In this document: piece after piece, positions 53,704-64,000 of the stretch | Numbering within the stretch: the stretch's first letter is position 1 | Layout: every line of letters begins with the position of its first letter | Source of the DNA: Otatea glauca | Lineage: Eukaryota > Streptophyta > Magnoliopsida > Poales > Poaceae | Length of the DNA: 64,000 bases | NCBI GenBank assembly: GCA_036346275.1 | Contig: CM070719.1 | Location: forward strand, 16,967,185 to 17,031,184 | Reading direction: 5' to 3' | Notes under the pieces: model-generated | What the model saw: only the letters and a program-made list of their open reading frames with translations | Databases searched by the model: none | Told to the model about the DNA's origin: nothing | Position numbers and translations under genes: made by a program

Positions 53704-56700
53704 TGTAACATCCCAAAAATTTGGCTTATAATTTCGCTCATATGCTTTTTGGTGATTTTCTGAATTTATTGGATTTTTTTCCAGAAATTAATTGAATTGA
53801 ATTTAATTAAGTATATTGAACCTTTTGTGAAAACTAAATATATATAGATAAAGTTAATATAAAGTTTTACCAAAAATATTTTATTTGTGCTCAAAATGTC
53901 TCAAAGTATTTATGAGAATTTTCTGAGATTTTTCCTGATATTTTAATTGCTTAAAGTAGATTAATCTAATTTCGGGAATTATTTTAAATCAAAAGCTTTT
54001 GAAAATCGAGTGAATAAGATCGGGCGAAGCCCAAGATCGCGTGCGTGACCCATCGACGTGCGGCCCGATCACCTGCTTCATTGCCGCCTCGCGTGGCGTT
54101 GGATGAAGATCGGACGGTACCGTCTCCTTCGCGAAACCCTAGCGCCTTCGGCCGTTGGATTGAGATCGAGCGGTCGGGATCGCTTCGCGTTGTTTTGGTA
54201 AGTTTAGATCTCGCCGTTGATTTTGGAAAGAGCGGATCGGATCGTATCACCGGATCTAATCTCGCCGCTCGTTGTAAAATCGGACGGTATCGCCTTCGCC
54301 TCTCGATTCGGTTTTCGAATCCGCCGCCGCTGCCGCCGCCGCGCGTGATTTAGGGTTGCCGTTTTAGCGCGCATGCCGAGGCTATAAAAGCCGCAGCCCG
54401 CACACCGAGGTTCCTCATCCCGCAGCGCATCCGCTGCTAGCCTTCGCCGTTGAGTCACCGCCGTTTAGCCCCGAGAGCTCGCCGTAGTTTTCTAGCGCCG
54501 CCGCTTTTTCGCCGCTCGCCGTCGTCAAGCCGCCGTTCGACGTGTGGGTTCGATTCTGGTTCGCCACGCCGAGCCGCACCGAGCGACTTCCTCTTCGTCG
54601 CCGGCAGAGCCGTAACGCCGTCTCGGTCGCCGCCGCCCTCGTCTCCGGAACTCAGCGCGCGCGCGACATCGCCGTGCCGAACCGCGACACCGCCGGATCT
54701 CCAATGACCATCCAGACGAGCCACGCCGCTTCGTCTGCGAGAAACGGCTCGGGTAAGCGTGACCGCTGGATCGTGGTTGTTCGGGTGAGATCGCGCCGCG
54801 TGTCGAGAGCGTTAGCCGCCGATCGTCGCGCAGATCGCGCCGCGTGTCGAGCATCGGCGCGCGCGGCGCAGCCTGAATCGATGCGCGCGCCGTGTCGGGC
54901 GCGTGGTGCGAGGCGCCGGGCGCGTCCACGGTGGACGAGGCGGTTCCGTGGACCGAGTCCATGGACCAGCGACGTCGGCGCGATTGGTCCGAGTCGTATT
55001 GACGCGTCGGCGCTATGCAATAAAATCTTTTCCAATAGAAAATAATTCGAAAAATCGAAATTCTATTTTCTGTATTTTCAGTATTTATTCAAACTTCAAA
55101 AGGCTATATCTTTTGCATTTTAACTCGGATTTGAGTGTTTCAAATTTCTAAAAATTTGTAAAATCAAGATCTATTTATTGGTGAATTTTATTTTATTTTT
55201 GGAGTTTGGTTGCTCTCTGGTTTGGTGTTTATTTGCTATTTTGGCATCGTTTCGCGTGAGACGTTGAACCGCTTCGGTGATCCTAAGAAGATTCGCCGCC
55301 CAAGACCCAAGCTCAGATCAAGACCAGCACCTACCCAAGGCAAGTTGTGCTTTGATCATGTTGCACCTAATTTTCACCAAATTACTATTTTGTCTTTTAA
55401 ACTTTATGCATGATATTTTATGTGTATAAATGATTTCAATTAATCTGGGAATTAGATAATATGCCTATTTGAATTAAACCATACCTTGTCAATTATATGC
55501 CATGATCTATTTGTCACCCTAGGATGTGGAATTATAGTTGATAATCAACATGGGCTAGTTAGATCGTCATAGATTGCTTAGCCATGCCACGCCATCACAT
55601 GTGTCCGAATGTCGATACTTAATCTTGACTAATGGAATATGGAACAATGTTTATGAATTGGTGTGTCATGTGTTGTCACACAATGATATCAAGTTGTCGT
55701 GGCGAGGAGGTCACACATCGGGATTGAAATGTTGATGGCATGTGGTGCTTGGTAATCAACCGGGGTGGTAATGATTTTAGATTGAGGCAAGTGGCAAGGG
55801 CGGTGTGCCAAGGTGGGCCAGTTTGGCGGGGTATGTGGAAGTCTTGCCTTAATCACCTTAAGGACTTAACCTTGCAAGCCTTTGACTGAGTCTCTCTTGC
55901 AACCACATGTCCGAATGGGACAAATTAGTGAATAATTTGTGAAACCTAGATTTCGATCTTGTCGTGGTGAATAGTGAGTCCCGGTTACGGTTTAACTCAC
56001 ATGGCGCAAGAGGGGGCCTGTTGTGGTGGTTTAACCCTTCATGTTGAAACCTTAGCGAGCAAGATCTTGGGTCTAGGTGTAGCATTGTAAAGGCTTTGTT
56101 ATGATCACTCGCCTTGGTGGTGTTTGGTTGTATCGTGTGGGTAAAGTGCATAACCTCCGCAGAGTGTACAATCTATTCGAATAGCCGTGCTCACTGTATT
56201 GGGCAATGCTCGGAATTACAGCTAAGGGTTAGACTTTTGTTAAACAAAAACTTGTTGGGATGGCAAGGTGCCATGGAAAGTGGAAAATTAATTTAGGATT
56301 GGAAACTTGGTGTATTTCGTAATCTGAATTTATTAATTATCTTGTATTTATTTTATCGCTTTCCAATCTATTTATTGTATTCTTGTTAAATGTCGCTTTA
56401 TTGCAAAAATACCCTTACTAGCCATTCCTTTGGATTAAGCCAAACATATAGAATATTAGACTTGCATTATTTTGCACAACTTGTTGAGTGCTTTATGTAC
56501 TCACCCCATCAACAACAACTTCGTAAGAGGAAGAATCTCGCTACCATGGATGAGGATTATTTGGATGCGAATGCTTAGGGTCCGAGCCTCGTCGGTTGCT
56601 GTGTGGCGAATCGAGCGCCACCGCTTATTCTATTTCCGCGCTTCTCATTGATACTCTTTTTAAGCCCCGTGAGGCATTATTCATGTAAGACAACAGTTAT

Positions 56701-56838
56701 TATTAATTAATGAAGTTTATGCTATATTTATTTGTGTGTGACTATGATAGCATCTATGTTGAGCTGTGTGCACTAGCGTGATCCTGGACTAGTGCGGTAT
56801 ACACAGAGGGTCCGGATTTGCAAATTCGGGTCCCGACA
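53704..56838 (+). mobile_element. 5' LTR of the Tekay-type Gypsy element
   Basis: 3135 bp, TGTAACATCCC to GGTCCCGACA. AT-rich start, GC-rich promoter-proximal part (54040-55020) with TATA box, AT-rich remainder, the conserved GTGGGTAAAGTGCATAACC...ATTCGAATAGCC block (56136-56232), and the terminal TCCGGATTTGCAAATTCGGG hairpin (56813-56832). Confidence 0.9.
54383..54390 (+). promoter_or_regulatory. TATA box of the Tekay 5' LTR
   Basis: TATAAAAG in GAGGCTATAAAAGCCGC. The 3' LTR has TATAAAG at 63134-63140, one A shorter. Both lie in a GC-rich context. Confidence 0.7.
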
Positions 56839-56842
56839 GAGG

Positions 56843-56854
56843 TGGTATCGAGCC
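56843..56854 (+). promoter_or_regulatory. Primer-binding site of the Tekay element, altered
   Basis: TGGTATCGAGCC, 4 bp after the LTR. Compared with the standard tRNA-Met site it carries CG instead of CAG, the same lesion as the unrelated SIRE element at 25303. Confidence 0.85.
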
Positions 56855-58047
56855 ATACCGACTATAGGTCTTGGCCCTAGGTAGTTGGTATCTCTTAGAG
56901 TGTCCAAAATTATTTTCTAAAGAAAACAGTAAAATTGACTAATATGAAACTTTTGGCTTATCTCATCCTTCTACTCTCATCCTTGCTAAATTACCTTCTT
57001 TTCGTTGTCGTTTGAGTGGAGATCTTATTCAAAATTTTGTTTTGAATAGATGCCGATCTTCGATCCTTCGAGTCAAGACAGGTGGCTATGCCATGGAGCC
57101 GTGGAGAGTTCTTCAAGTGATTGGAGGCTTTGATCGTCCGCTCTCCGAGGAAGCAATCGAACGCGTCAACGGTGTGCATCGGGGTTCTTCGCAAGTCGAT
57201 CATCTTCGCCGAGAGTGCGACGAGACCACCGACCGATCCACATCACCGCCTGAGGTTCACTTACGAGGCCGGAGTTCAGAGGTCGCTAGACTTGCTCTCA
57301 CGACGGATCCGCCACGACTCGCCTACGAAGCCGCAACACCGTATTTCGACTTCACCCGACAAAGTGCGAGCGTGCGGCGTCGACGGATCGTGGAAGGAGA
57401 GTGTGCTATCTGCGAGACACCTTGCCGAGTTCGCCACCGCCAGAGGATCACTTGAGGGACACTGCGCAAGAACCGGAGACAGCGTGAGGCGTTGAGAGTG
57501 GCGAGCGGGAGCTTCAAAAGACCCGCGACGCAGCGGCCCGTGAGTCATCGGCGAAGCCGGAGGAGGCCTTGCAGTAGCCGAGAAATAGCGGACCAAGTCG
57601 CCCAGAGCCGGATGAGGTCGCCAAGAAGAAGAAGAAGAAGACCCTAAGAGCGTGAGTGGGAGCCCGAGGAGCCAGCAGAGGGTCACCAGATAGGTTCGCA
57701 CCCATGCCACCCACCCACCGCAGGTATGCCCCTGGATCGATCTCACCAGGTGGCGGATGAGTGAGAGTCGATCTTAGAGTTGTGTTGAGACTCGAGTGTT
57801 GAGTCGCGTTTTAAGTTAGCCTTTACCCTTTTAGTAGACGCGTTAAAGTTGCATGTTTAGTTGGTTCTTAATTGTTTGTTTGAGTGTGCAAGATGTGTTG
57901 CAAAGCCCTTAGGCATTGTAAGCAACCATACCAAGTAATAATAATAAAGATTATTTAAGTTGGGTTTAACTTGTTTCCCCCTTTAGAAATTCTTGCATCT
58001 TATCTATGCTACATCTATCTTTCCTAACCCAAGAAGCAATCAAGCGG
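56855..58047 (+). other. Leader of the Tekay element
   Basis: 1.19 kb between primer site and gag. It contains a 147-codon frame (57012-57455) without recognisable domain and a GAAGAAGAAGAAGAAGA tract near 57620. No conserved protein is identified, so it is probably untranslated. Confidence 0.55.
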
Positions 58048-59190
58048 ATGGTGAACACTCGCAAACAACAATGGGGCTTGGGAAGTGGTCTACGCCAGCA
58101 ACAATCCCAATGAAGGAGTACCACCGCAGCAAGCACCGCCAAAGGATATGCGTAACTTGGGAGCTTTTCTCATTGCGCAAACTCGCTTGATGCGCACTAT
58201 GATGCGTGAGATGACCAATATGGCTGCGATCAACAACCCCACCGAAAGGTAACAACAATGGCGGGCCTCGTCCTTACTCCAAGTTGTCGACTTCATGAGG
58301 ACCCGACCGCCAACATTCTCGCAACGCGTCAACCCCTTGGAAGCGGATGATTGGTGAGAACCATTGAGAGGAAGTTGTACATCACACAATGTGAAGGGCA
58401 TGAGAGGGTTCTTTACGCATCCCATCGCCTAGAGGAACAAATGCGAGAATAGTGGGAGAACTCATCGTGCTACTCATGAGGCACCCATGGAAATCACGTG
58501 GGAAGAGTTCGCAACGGCCTTTCGCCATTACCACGCACGTAGGGAATGATGGACTGAAAAGGAAGAATTCAGGGCGCTTAAGCAAGGAGGCCAACCGTGG
58601 TGATTACTTGAACAAATTCACACGCTTAGCACGCTATGCTCCTCAAGATGTAGCGACGGACAAGGCTAGACAGTCCGCTTCATGAAAGGACTAAACTTCG
58701 GGGCGCAAGTGGGGTGATTACCCACACTTTTCCGATTTCCAAGAATTGGTAAACAAGGCTTTGATTCGGAGGATAAGCGCAAGGAGCTTGGGGAAAATCG
58801 CAAACGCTTGATGACTAACCTGTGGACGCCTAACCACCTACGAATGAGGATGACCCATAGCGCTTGCTAGGTTCCAACCACAAGTCGTTAACAAGCCGCA
58901 ACACCGCACCGCGACCATCGTGACAAGGTTATCGACGCCGCCCAAGGTAACAATGCTCAAGGGGAGTGCAAGCATCGGCCGCCGAGAAGGTGCTACTGAT
59001 TGCAATGAGTCAGCATTATGCTAATAGATGTCCCGAAAGGAGGAATCACGCCGGCGTTTCAACCTTGGAACGACACCGCTAAGGCACCGGCGACGGAGCG
59101 AATCGAGGAGCGGACAGCGGGAGTGACGCCTCAAGCTACTATTCGAGGCGAGTCAACCACATCACCGCCGATGGAGCCGTGAAGCATCGA
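58048..59190 (+). pseudogene. gag: Tekay-type Gypsy gag pseudogene
   Basis: The gag start is ATG 58048 (MVNTRK). Capsid similarity then runs through changing frames: PNEGVPPQQAPPKDMRNLGA-type residues near 58105, QTRLMRTMMREMTNMAAINN near 58176, then TIERKLYITQCEGHERVLYA near 58353, EITWEEFATAFRHY near 58492, LNKFTRLARYAPQDVATDKA (58610-58670) and EDKRKELGENRKR near 58770. A degenerate zinc knuckle is near 59000-59035 (CNES, ANRCPERR). The family organisation is clear, but no frame longer than about 80 codons survives. Confidence 0.75.
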
Positions 59191-62100
59191 CGTCAGATCT
59201 TGGGTAAGTTTTTGTAAACTCGAGACACAATAAGATTATTTGATTCAGAGCTTCATATTCATTTGTCTCTCGAGCTTTTGCATCTAAAAATGGTTTAAGC
59301 ATGAAAATCTCAAGTGTGTGATGCTAGTTCAAGCCCGTGATCCGAGTTAAGATCTAATATTGGATGTTTGGGGTAAAGTCGATAATTAACGGGTAGAGTT
59401 CCTAGCTAACTTAATTATTCTAGATGCCCAAGTTTTAGATGTTATCCTTGGTATGGATTGGTTAACCAAGCATAAGACGGTATTGGATTGTGGTCGAAGG
59501 GTTGTATCCATTGAGAGCCCTACAGAGAAAAGGTGGAATTCGAGCGACATCGCCCGCAAGGGTCAATTAATGGTTAATAGCATGAAAGCCGTCGGATTGA
59601 GGACGTGCGGTGGTCAAAGAATATCCAGATGTATTTCGGAGGATCTGCCAGAATGCCGCTGATCGTGACATCGAGTTTGTCATTGAGTTAGTACAGTACA
59701 AAGACCAATAGCAAAAGACCTTACCGATGCCTACCGATGAGTTAGTAGAGATGAAGAAACAGATCGACGAGTTATTAGAGAAAGGTTTTATAAGACCAAG
59801 TTCGCCGCCATGGGGAGCGCCGGTTTTGTTTGTCGGGAAAAAGGATGGAAGCCTTAGAATGTGTATTGATTACCGTGCACTTAATGAAGTGACGATTAAG
59901 AATAAGTATCCGCTGCCAAGGATTGATGATCCGCTCGACCGGTTGAGAGGAGCCGAGTTTTCTCCAAGATAGACCTTCGCTCCTGATATCATCAACTAAA
60001 GATTCGGACGGAAGATGTTCCAAAACCGCATTTTCTTCAAGATACGGACATTATGAGTTCACGGTCATGTCTTTTGATTGACCAATGCGCCAACCTATTT
60101 CATGAACTTGATGAATAAGATTTTCATGGAATACTTGGACAAGTTTGTTGTTGTGTTCATAGATGATATTTTGGTATATTCGAAGACCGAAGCAGAGCAC
60201 GCAAATCATCTGAGGCTAGTGTTGGAAAAGTCTGCGTGAGCAACAACAGTATGCTAAATTCAATAAATGCGACTTTTGGAAGGAAAAGGTGGAATTTCTC
60301 GGTCATGTCATGATCGCGAAGGAGTTCTTTGTCGACCCAAGCAAAGTGGAGGCGTGTTGCATTGGGAGCAACCAAAGTCCGCACTCAAGTCCAAGTTTTC
60401 GGGAATGGCGGATATTATCGCCGGTTCATAGAAGGATTTTCGACGATTGCTAGACCTCTTACTCGCTTATTGAAAAGGAAAAGAAATTTTCATGGACGCT
60501 TGATTGTGATAAGAGTTTTGAGGAATTAAAGAAGCGCTTAACAACAGCCCCATGTTGGTTTTGCCTAATGTTCGTAAGACTTGATATATATCAGGATGCG
60601 TCAAGACGAGGTCTTGGATGCGTATTGATGCAAGAGGGTAAAGTGGTCGATATGCGCCAAGGCGCTTAAGACCGCATGAAGGAAATTATCCTCGATGACT
60701 TGGAATTGGTGCCGTGGTGCATGCCTTGAAATTGTGGCGCCATTATCTCATTGGAAATAGATGTGAGATATATACGACCATAAGAGTTTGAAATATATTT
60801 TCACTCAATCGATCTCAATATGAGGCAAAGGAGATGGTTGGAATTAATCAAGGATTATAACATGGGAATTCATTACCATCCGGAAAAGCAAATGTGGTAG
60901 CCGATGCCTTAAGTCGCAAGAGCTACGTGGCGAATATGATGGTGCAGAAGGACAATCGAATCAGCGAGAATTGCAAAATTTAAAATTGGAAGTAGTTTTA
61001 GAAGGATTCCTAGCTGCTTTGGAAGTGAAGCCAATGCTCAAGATCAAATTCGGAAGGACAAAAGATGATGAGAAAGTCAACCGAATCAAGGCTAAAAGGA
61101 TGAAGGATTAGCAAAGGACTTTACCGTGGACGACCAAGGTACCATGTGGTTCAAGGGTCGATTTGTGTGCCAAATGACTAGAACTTAAGCAGTTGATTTT
61201 GGAAGAGGCTCATGATTCCAAGTATTCAATTCATCCAGAAGCGCTAAGATGTACCAGACTTAAAGGAGAGGTTTTGGTGGCGAATATGAAGCGCGAAGTC
61301 GCCGAGCACGCTGCCTTGTGCGATGTATGCCGAGAGTTAAGGCAATACATCGAGACCAGCAGGTTTGCTACAACCGCTAAAAGTCCCGAAATGGAAGTGG
61401 GAAGAAATCGGTATGGATTTCACACTTTGGATTGCCAAGAACTCAAAATGGGTATGATTCTATATGGGTTATCGTGGATCGATTGACCAAAGTTGCTCAC
61501 TTCATTCCACCAAGACCACTTACTCAGAGACCGGTTAGCGTAACTATACATAGCCGTAGTCGTGTGTTTGCATGGTGTACCAAAGAAAATAGTGTCGATA
61601 GAGGTACCCGCCACCTCGAGATTTTGGGATAAATTGCATGAAGCTATGGGAACGCTGCTTGAACTTCAAAGACAAAGATATCATCCGCAGATCGATGGTC
61701 AAACAGAAAGGGTAAATCAAATTACGGAGGATATGCTAAGGGCTTGTGCATTAGCCTATACTACATCATGGGATAAGTGTTTGCCATATGCGAGTTCGAT
61801 TATAACAACAGCTTACTGTGCTAGTTTGCGATGTCGCCATTCAAGCTTTATATGGTCGTGCTCGTCGTACTTCACAATTGGAATGAGACAGGAACGTATG
61901 ATATTTGGCCCTAATATTCTCAAGGAAGTCAAGAGCAAGTTGCCATGATAAGAGACAGTTGAAAATCGCGCAATCAAGACAAAAAGTTATGCGATAATCG
62001 ACGCCGTGATTTGAGCTTCAACTCGATGATTTCAGATATCTTAGGTTACCCTCCGAAAGGAGTTAAAGGTTCCACGTTAAAGGGAAGCTTGCCCCAAGAT

Positions 62101-62457
62101 ATGTTGGACCGCTCAAAATTTTGAGCCGTCGAGGAGGTTGCTTATCGCTTAGAATTGCCGCAGCCACTAGCAAAGGCGTGCATGATGTGTTCCATGTGTC
62201 ACACTCAAGAAGTGTCTTGGTGCAGTAGGAGAGCGCCTTTGGGAAAGATTGAATTGCGAAAGATCGACCTACAAGGAGCAACCAATCGAATCCTGGATGT
62301 TATGGACCGCAAGACCGTGACCAAGTCGGTTCGCTTTGCGAGTTCAAGGAGCAACCATTACGAGAATGAAGCAACTCGGGAGCGTGAAGAGGATCTCAAG
62401 TCGAATTTCCAAACCTATTTCCTAGTCGACCTTGAATCTCGGGTCGAGATTCATTAG
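59191..62457 (+). pseudogene. pol: Tekay-type Gypsy pol pseudogene with chromodomain
   Basis: Protease C-terminal part has DVILGMDWLTKHKTVLDC (59437-59490). Reverse transcriptase starts near 59727 (ELLEKGFIRPSSPPWGAPVL, VGKKDGSLRMCIDYRALNEV) and its catalytic FIDD box is at 60156-60167, followed by ILVYSKTEAEH. RNase H is at about 60590-60930 in several frames. Integrase has HDSKYSIHPEA (61205), CDVCREL (61320), VDRLTKVAHFIP (61468) and HPQIDGQTERVNQI (61683). The chromodomain remnant at 62290-62427 reads ILDVMDRKT...SNHYENEATREREEDL; the aromatic position before SNH has been lost with two bases. In living elements the chromodomain directs integration to modified chromatin. Inactive as written; the stop is at 62455. 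Confidence 0.85.
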
Positions 62458-62466
62458 GGGGAGGTT
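62454..62466 (+). promoter_or_regulatory. Polypurine tract of the Tekay element
   Basis: TTAGGGGGAGGTT immediately before the 3' LTR; the site for plus-strand priming. Confidence 0.75.
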
Positions 62467-64000
62467 TGTAACATCCCAAAAATTTGGCTTATAATTTCGC
62501 TCATATGCCTTTTGGTGATTTTCGAATTTATTGGATTTTTTCCGAAATTAATTGAATTGAATTTAATTAAGTATATTGAACCTTTGTGAAAACTAAATAT
62601 ATATAGATAAAGTTAATATAAAGTTTTACCAAAATATTTTATTTGTGCTCGTAATGTCTCAAAGTATTTATGAGAATTTTTGGGATTTTTCCGATATTTT
62701 AATTGCTTAAAGTAGATTAATCTAATTTCGGGAATTATTTTAAATCAAAAGCTTTTGAAAATCGAGTGAATAATCTCGGGCGAAGCCCAAGATCTTGTCG
62801 TGTCGCCCATCGACGTGCGGCCCGATCACCGCCATTGCGCCTCCGCGTGGCCGTTGGATGAAGATCGGACGGTTGTCTCATTTCGCGAACCCTAGCGCCT
62901 TGGCCGTTGGATTGAGATCGAGCGGTCGGGATCGTTTCGCGTTGTTTTGGTAAGTTTAGATCTCGCCGTTGATTTTGGAAAGAGCGGATCGGATCGTATC
63001 ACCGGATCTAATCTCGCCGCTCGTTAAATCGGACGGTTGTCGCCCTTCGCTCCGATTCGGTTTTCGAATCCGTCGCCGCTTGCCGCCGCCGCCGCGTGAT
63101 TTAGGGTTGCCGTTTTAGCGCGCATGCCGAGGCTATAAAGCCGCAGCCCGCACACCGAGGTTCCTCATCCCGAGCGCATCCGCCGATGCTAGCCTTCGCC
63201 GTTGAGTCACCGCCGTTTAGCCCCGAGAGCTCGCCGTAGTTTTCTAGCGCCGCCGCTTCGTTTTCGCCCGTTCCGCCGTCGTCAAGCCGCCGCTCGACGT
63301 GTGGGTTCCAGCTCGGTTCGCCACGCCGAGCCGCACCGAGCAGACTACCTCTTCGTCGCCGGCAGGAGCGAACGCCGCGTCTGGTCGTCGTCGTCCTCGT
63401 CTCCGGGAACTCAGCGCCGCCGCGACATCGCCGTGCTGAAGCCGCACACCGTGTCGGATCTCCACCGACCATCCAGACGAGCCACGCCGCCGTCTGCAGA
63501 AAACAGCTCGGGTAAGCGTGACCGCTGGATCGGGGTTGTTCGGGTGAGATCGCGCGCGTGTCGCGATAGAGCGTTAGCCGTCGGATCGTCGCGCGATGCG
63601 CGCGCGTGTCGAGCATCGGCGCGGCGGCGTCGCAGCCCAATCGATGCGCCGCGTGTCGGGCGCGTGGTGCGAGGCGCCGTGGGCGCGTCCACGGTGGACG
63701 AGCGGTTCCGTGGACCGAGTCCATGGACCAGCGACGGTCGGCGCTGATTGGTCCGAGTCGGGGCTGACGTCGGCGTTGCGCAATAAAATCTTTTCCAATA
63801 GAAAATAATTGGAAAAATCGAAATTCTATTTTCTGTATTTTCATGATTATTCAAACTTCAAAAGGCTATATCTTTTGCATTTTAACTCGGATTTGAGTGT
63901 TTCAAATTTCTAAAAATTTGTAAAATCAAGATCTATTTATTGGTGAATTTTATTTTATTTTGGAGTTTGGTTGCTCTCTGGTTTGGTGTTTATTTGCTAT
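62467..64000 (+). mobile_element. 3' LTR of the Tekay-type Gypsy element, first half
   Basis: Collinear with 53704 onward and cut by the window end. Many differences are losses at CTG/CAG (TTTCTGAAT/TTTCGAAT, CCAGAAA/CCGAAA, CCTGATAT/CCGATAT) and shorter homopolymers. The promoter region with TATAAAG lies near 63134. Confidence 0.9.

Larger units (their letters stand above)
53704..64000 (+). mobile_element. Tekay-type chromodomain Gypsy retrotransposon (runs past window end)
   Basis: 5' LTR 53704-56838, primer-binding site, leader, gag, pol in the Gypsy order PR-RT-RH-INT, a C-terminal chromodomain remnant, polypurine tract and the first 1534 bp of the 3' LTR. Long LTRs and the chromodomain place it in the Tekay/Del branch of chromoviruses. 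It inserted into the Ale-type Copia at CAGTA (53699-53703); the matching duplication lies outside. Coding frames are broken every 50-150 bp, mostly by single-base losses and CAG/CTG-to-CG changes. Confidence 0.9.

Noticed and set aside
54542..55045. Arginine-rich frames in the Tekay LTRs (also 63101-63844)
   Set aside because: They lie within GC-rich LTR promoter/R sequence and are present on both strands. They are composition artefacts.
57012..57455. 147-codon frame in the Tekay leader
   Set aside because: It lies before the recognisable gag start, has no gag similarity, and overlaps equally long frames in other phases.

Overview
This window is a gene-poor, transposon-filled stretch of a plant nuclear genome, almost certainly a grass (Poaceae). 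The evidence is the set of nested LTR retrotransposons of typical grass lineages: Angela/BARE-like, SIRE/Maximus-like, Tork-like and Ale-like Copia elements, and a Tekay-like chromodomain Gypsy element with 3.1-kb LTRs. There are also hAT and CACTA DNA-transposon remains and GC-rich grass-style leader sequences. I see no intact host gene, tRNA or rRNA. The only fully open long reading frame is the gag-pol of one young Copia element (42443-46477). The species cannot be named from the sequence alone.

Layout, left to right. 1-1593: right part of a Tekay-type Gypsy LTR cut by the window edge. 2690-~7975: decayed Angela-type Copia with gag, pol and 3' LTR but no recognisable 5' LTR. 9226-9441: foldback inverted repeat. 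9955-10155: one end of a CACTA element with hairpins. 10565-15912: a 5.35-kb hAT element with matching ends, an almost perfect 8-bp target duplication and a dead transposase. 16171-16306: a second CACTA-like end. 16315-17509: a small hAT-like element that appears to carry an exon fragment of an L-arabinokinase gene.

18474-37609 is one Gypsy solo LTR, bounded by a perfect ATATC target duplication although its ends now lie 19.1 kb apart. Into it went a minus-strand Copia remnant (about 18950-21420) and then a complete 12.6-kb SIRE-type Copia (22908-35544, TSD TTGAG). 38793-47119 is a deleted Copia whose gag is split by a probable solo LTR and whose 3' LTR is split by the intact Tork-type Copia (42012-46958). 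47844-53703 is an Ale-type Copia with a 225-bp LTR and an unusual 1.4-kb GC-rich leader. It is cut inside its reverse transcriptase/RNase H region by the Tekay Gypsy element, which runs from 53704 past the window end.

The most unusual signal is at sequence level. In blocks, mainly from about 47.9 kb to the end and in parts of the SIRE element, CAG and CTG trinucleotides are replaced by CG, CCG or TCG relative to the sister LTR or to invariant motifs, together with shortened homopolymers. Both affected primer-binding sites carry the same CAG-to-CG change. CHG is the plant-specific cytosine-methylation context, so I read this mainly as a methylation-dependent base-calling or polishing artefact. 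That would mean many pol frameshifts here, and any LTR-based insertion dates, are unreliable. A biological cause has not been excluded.
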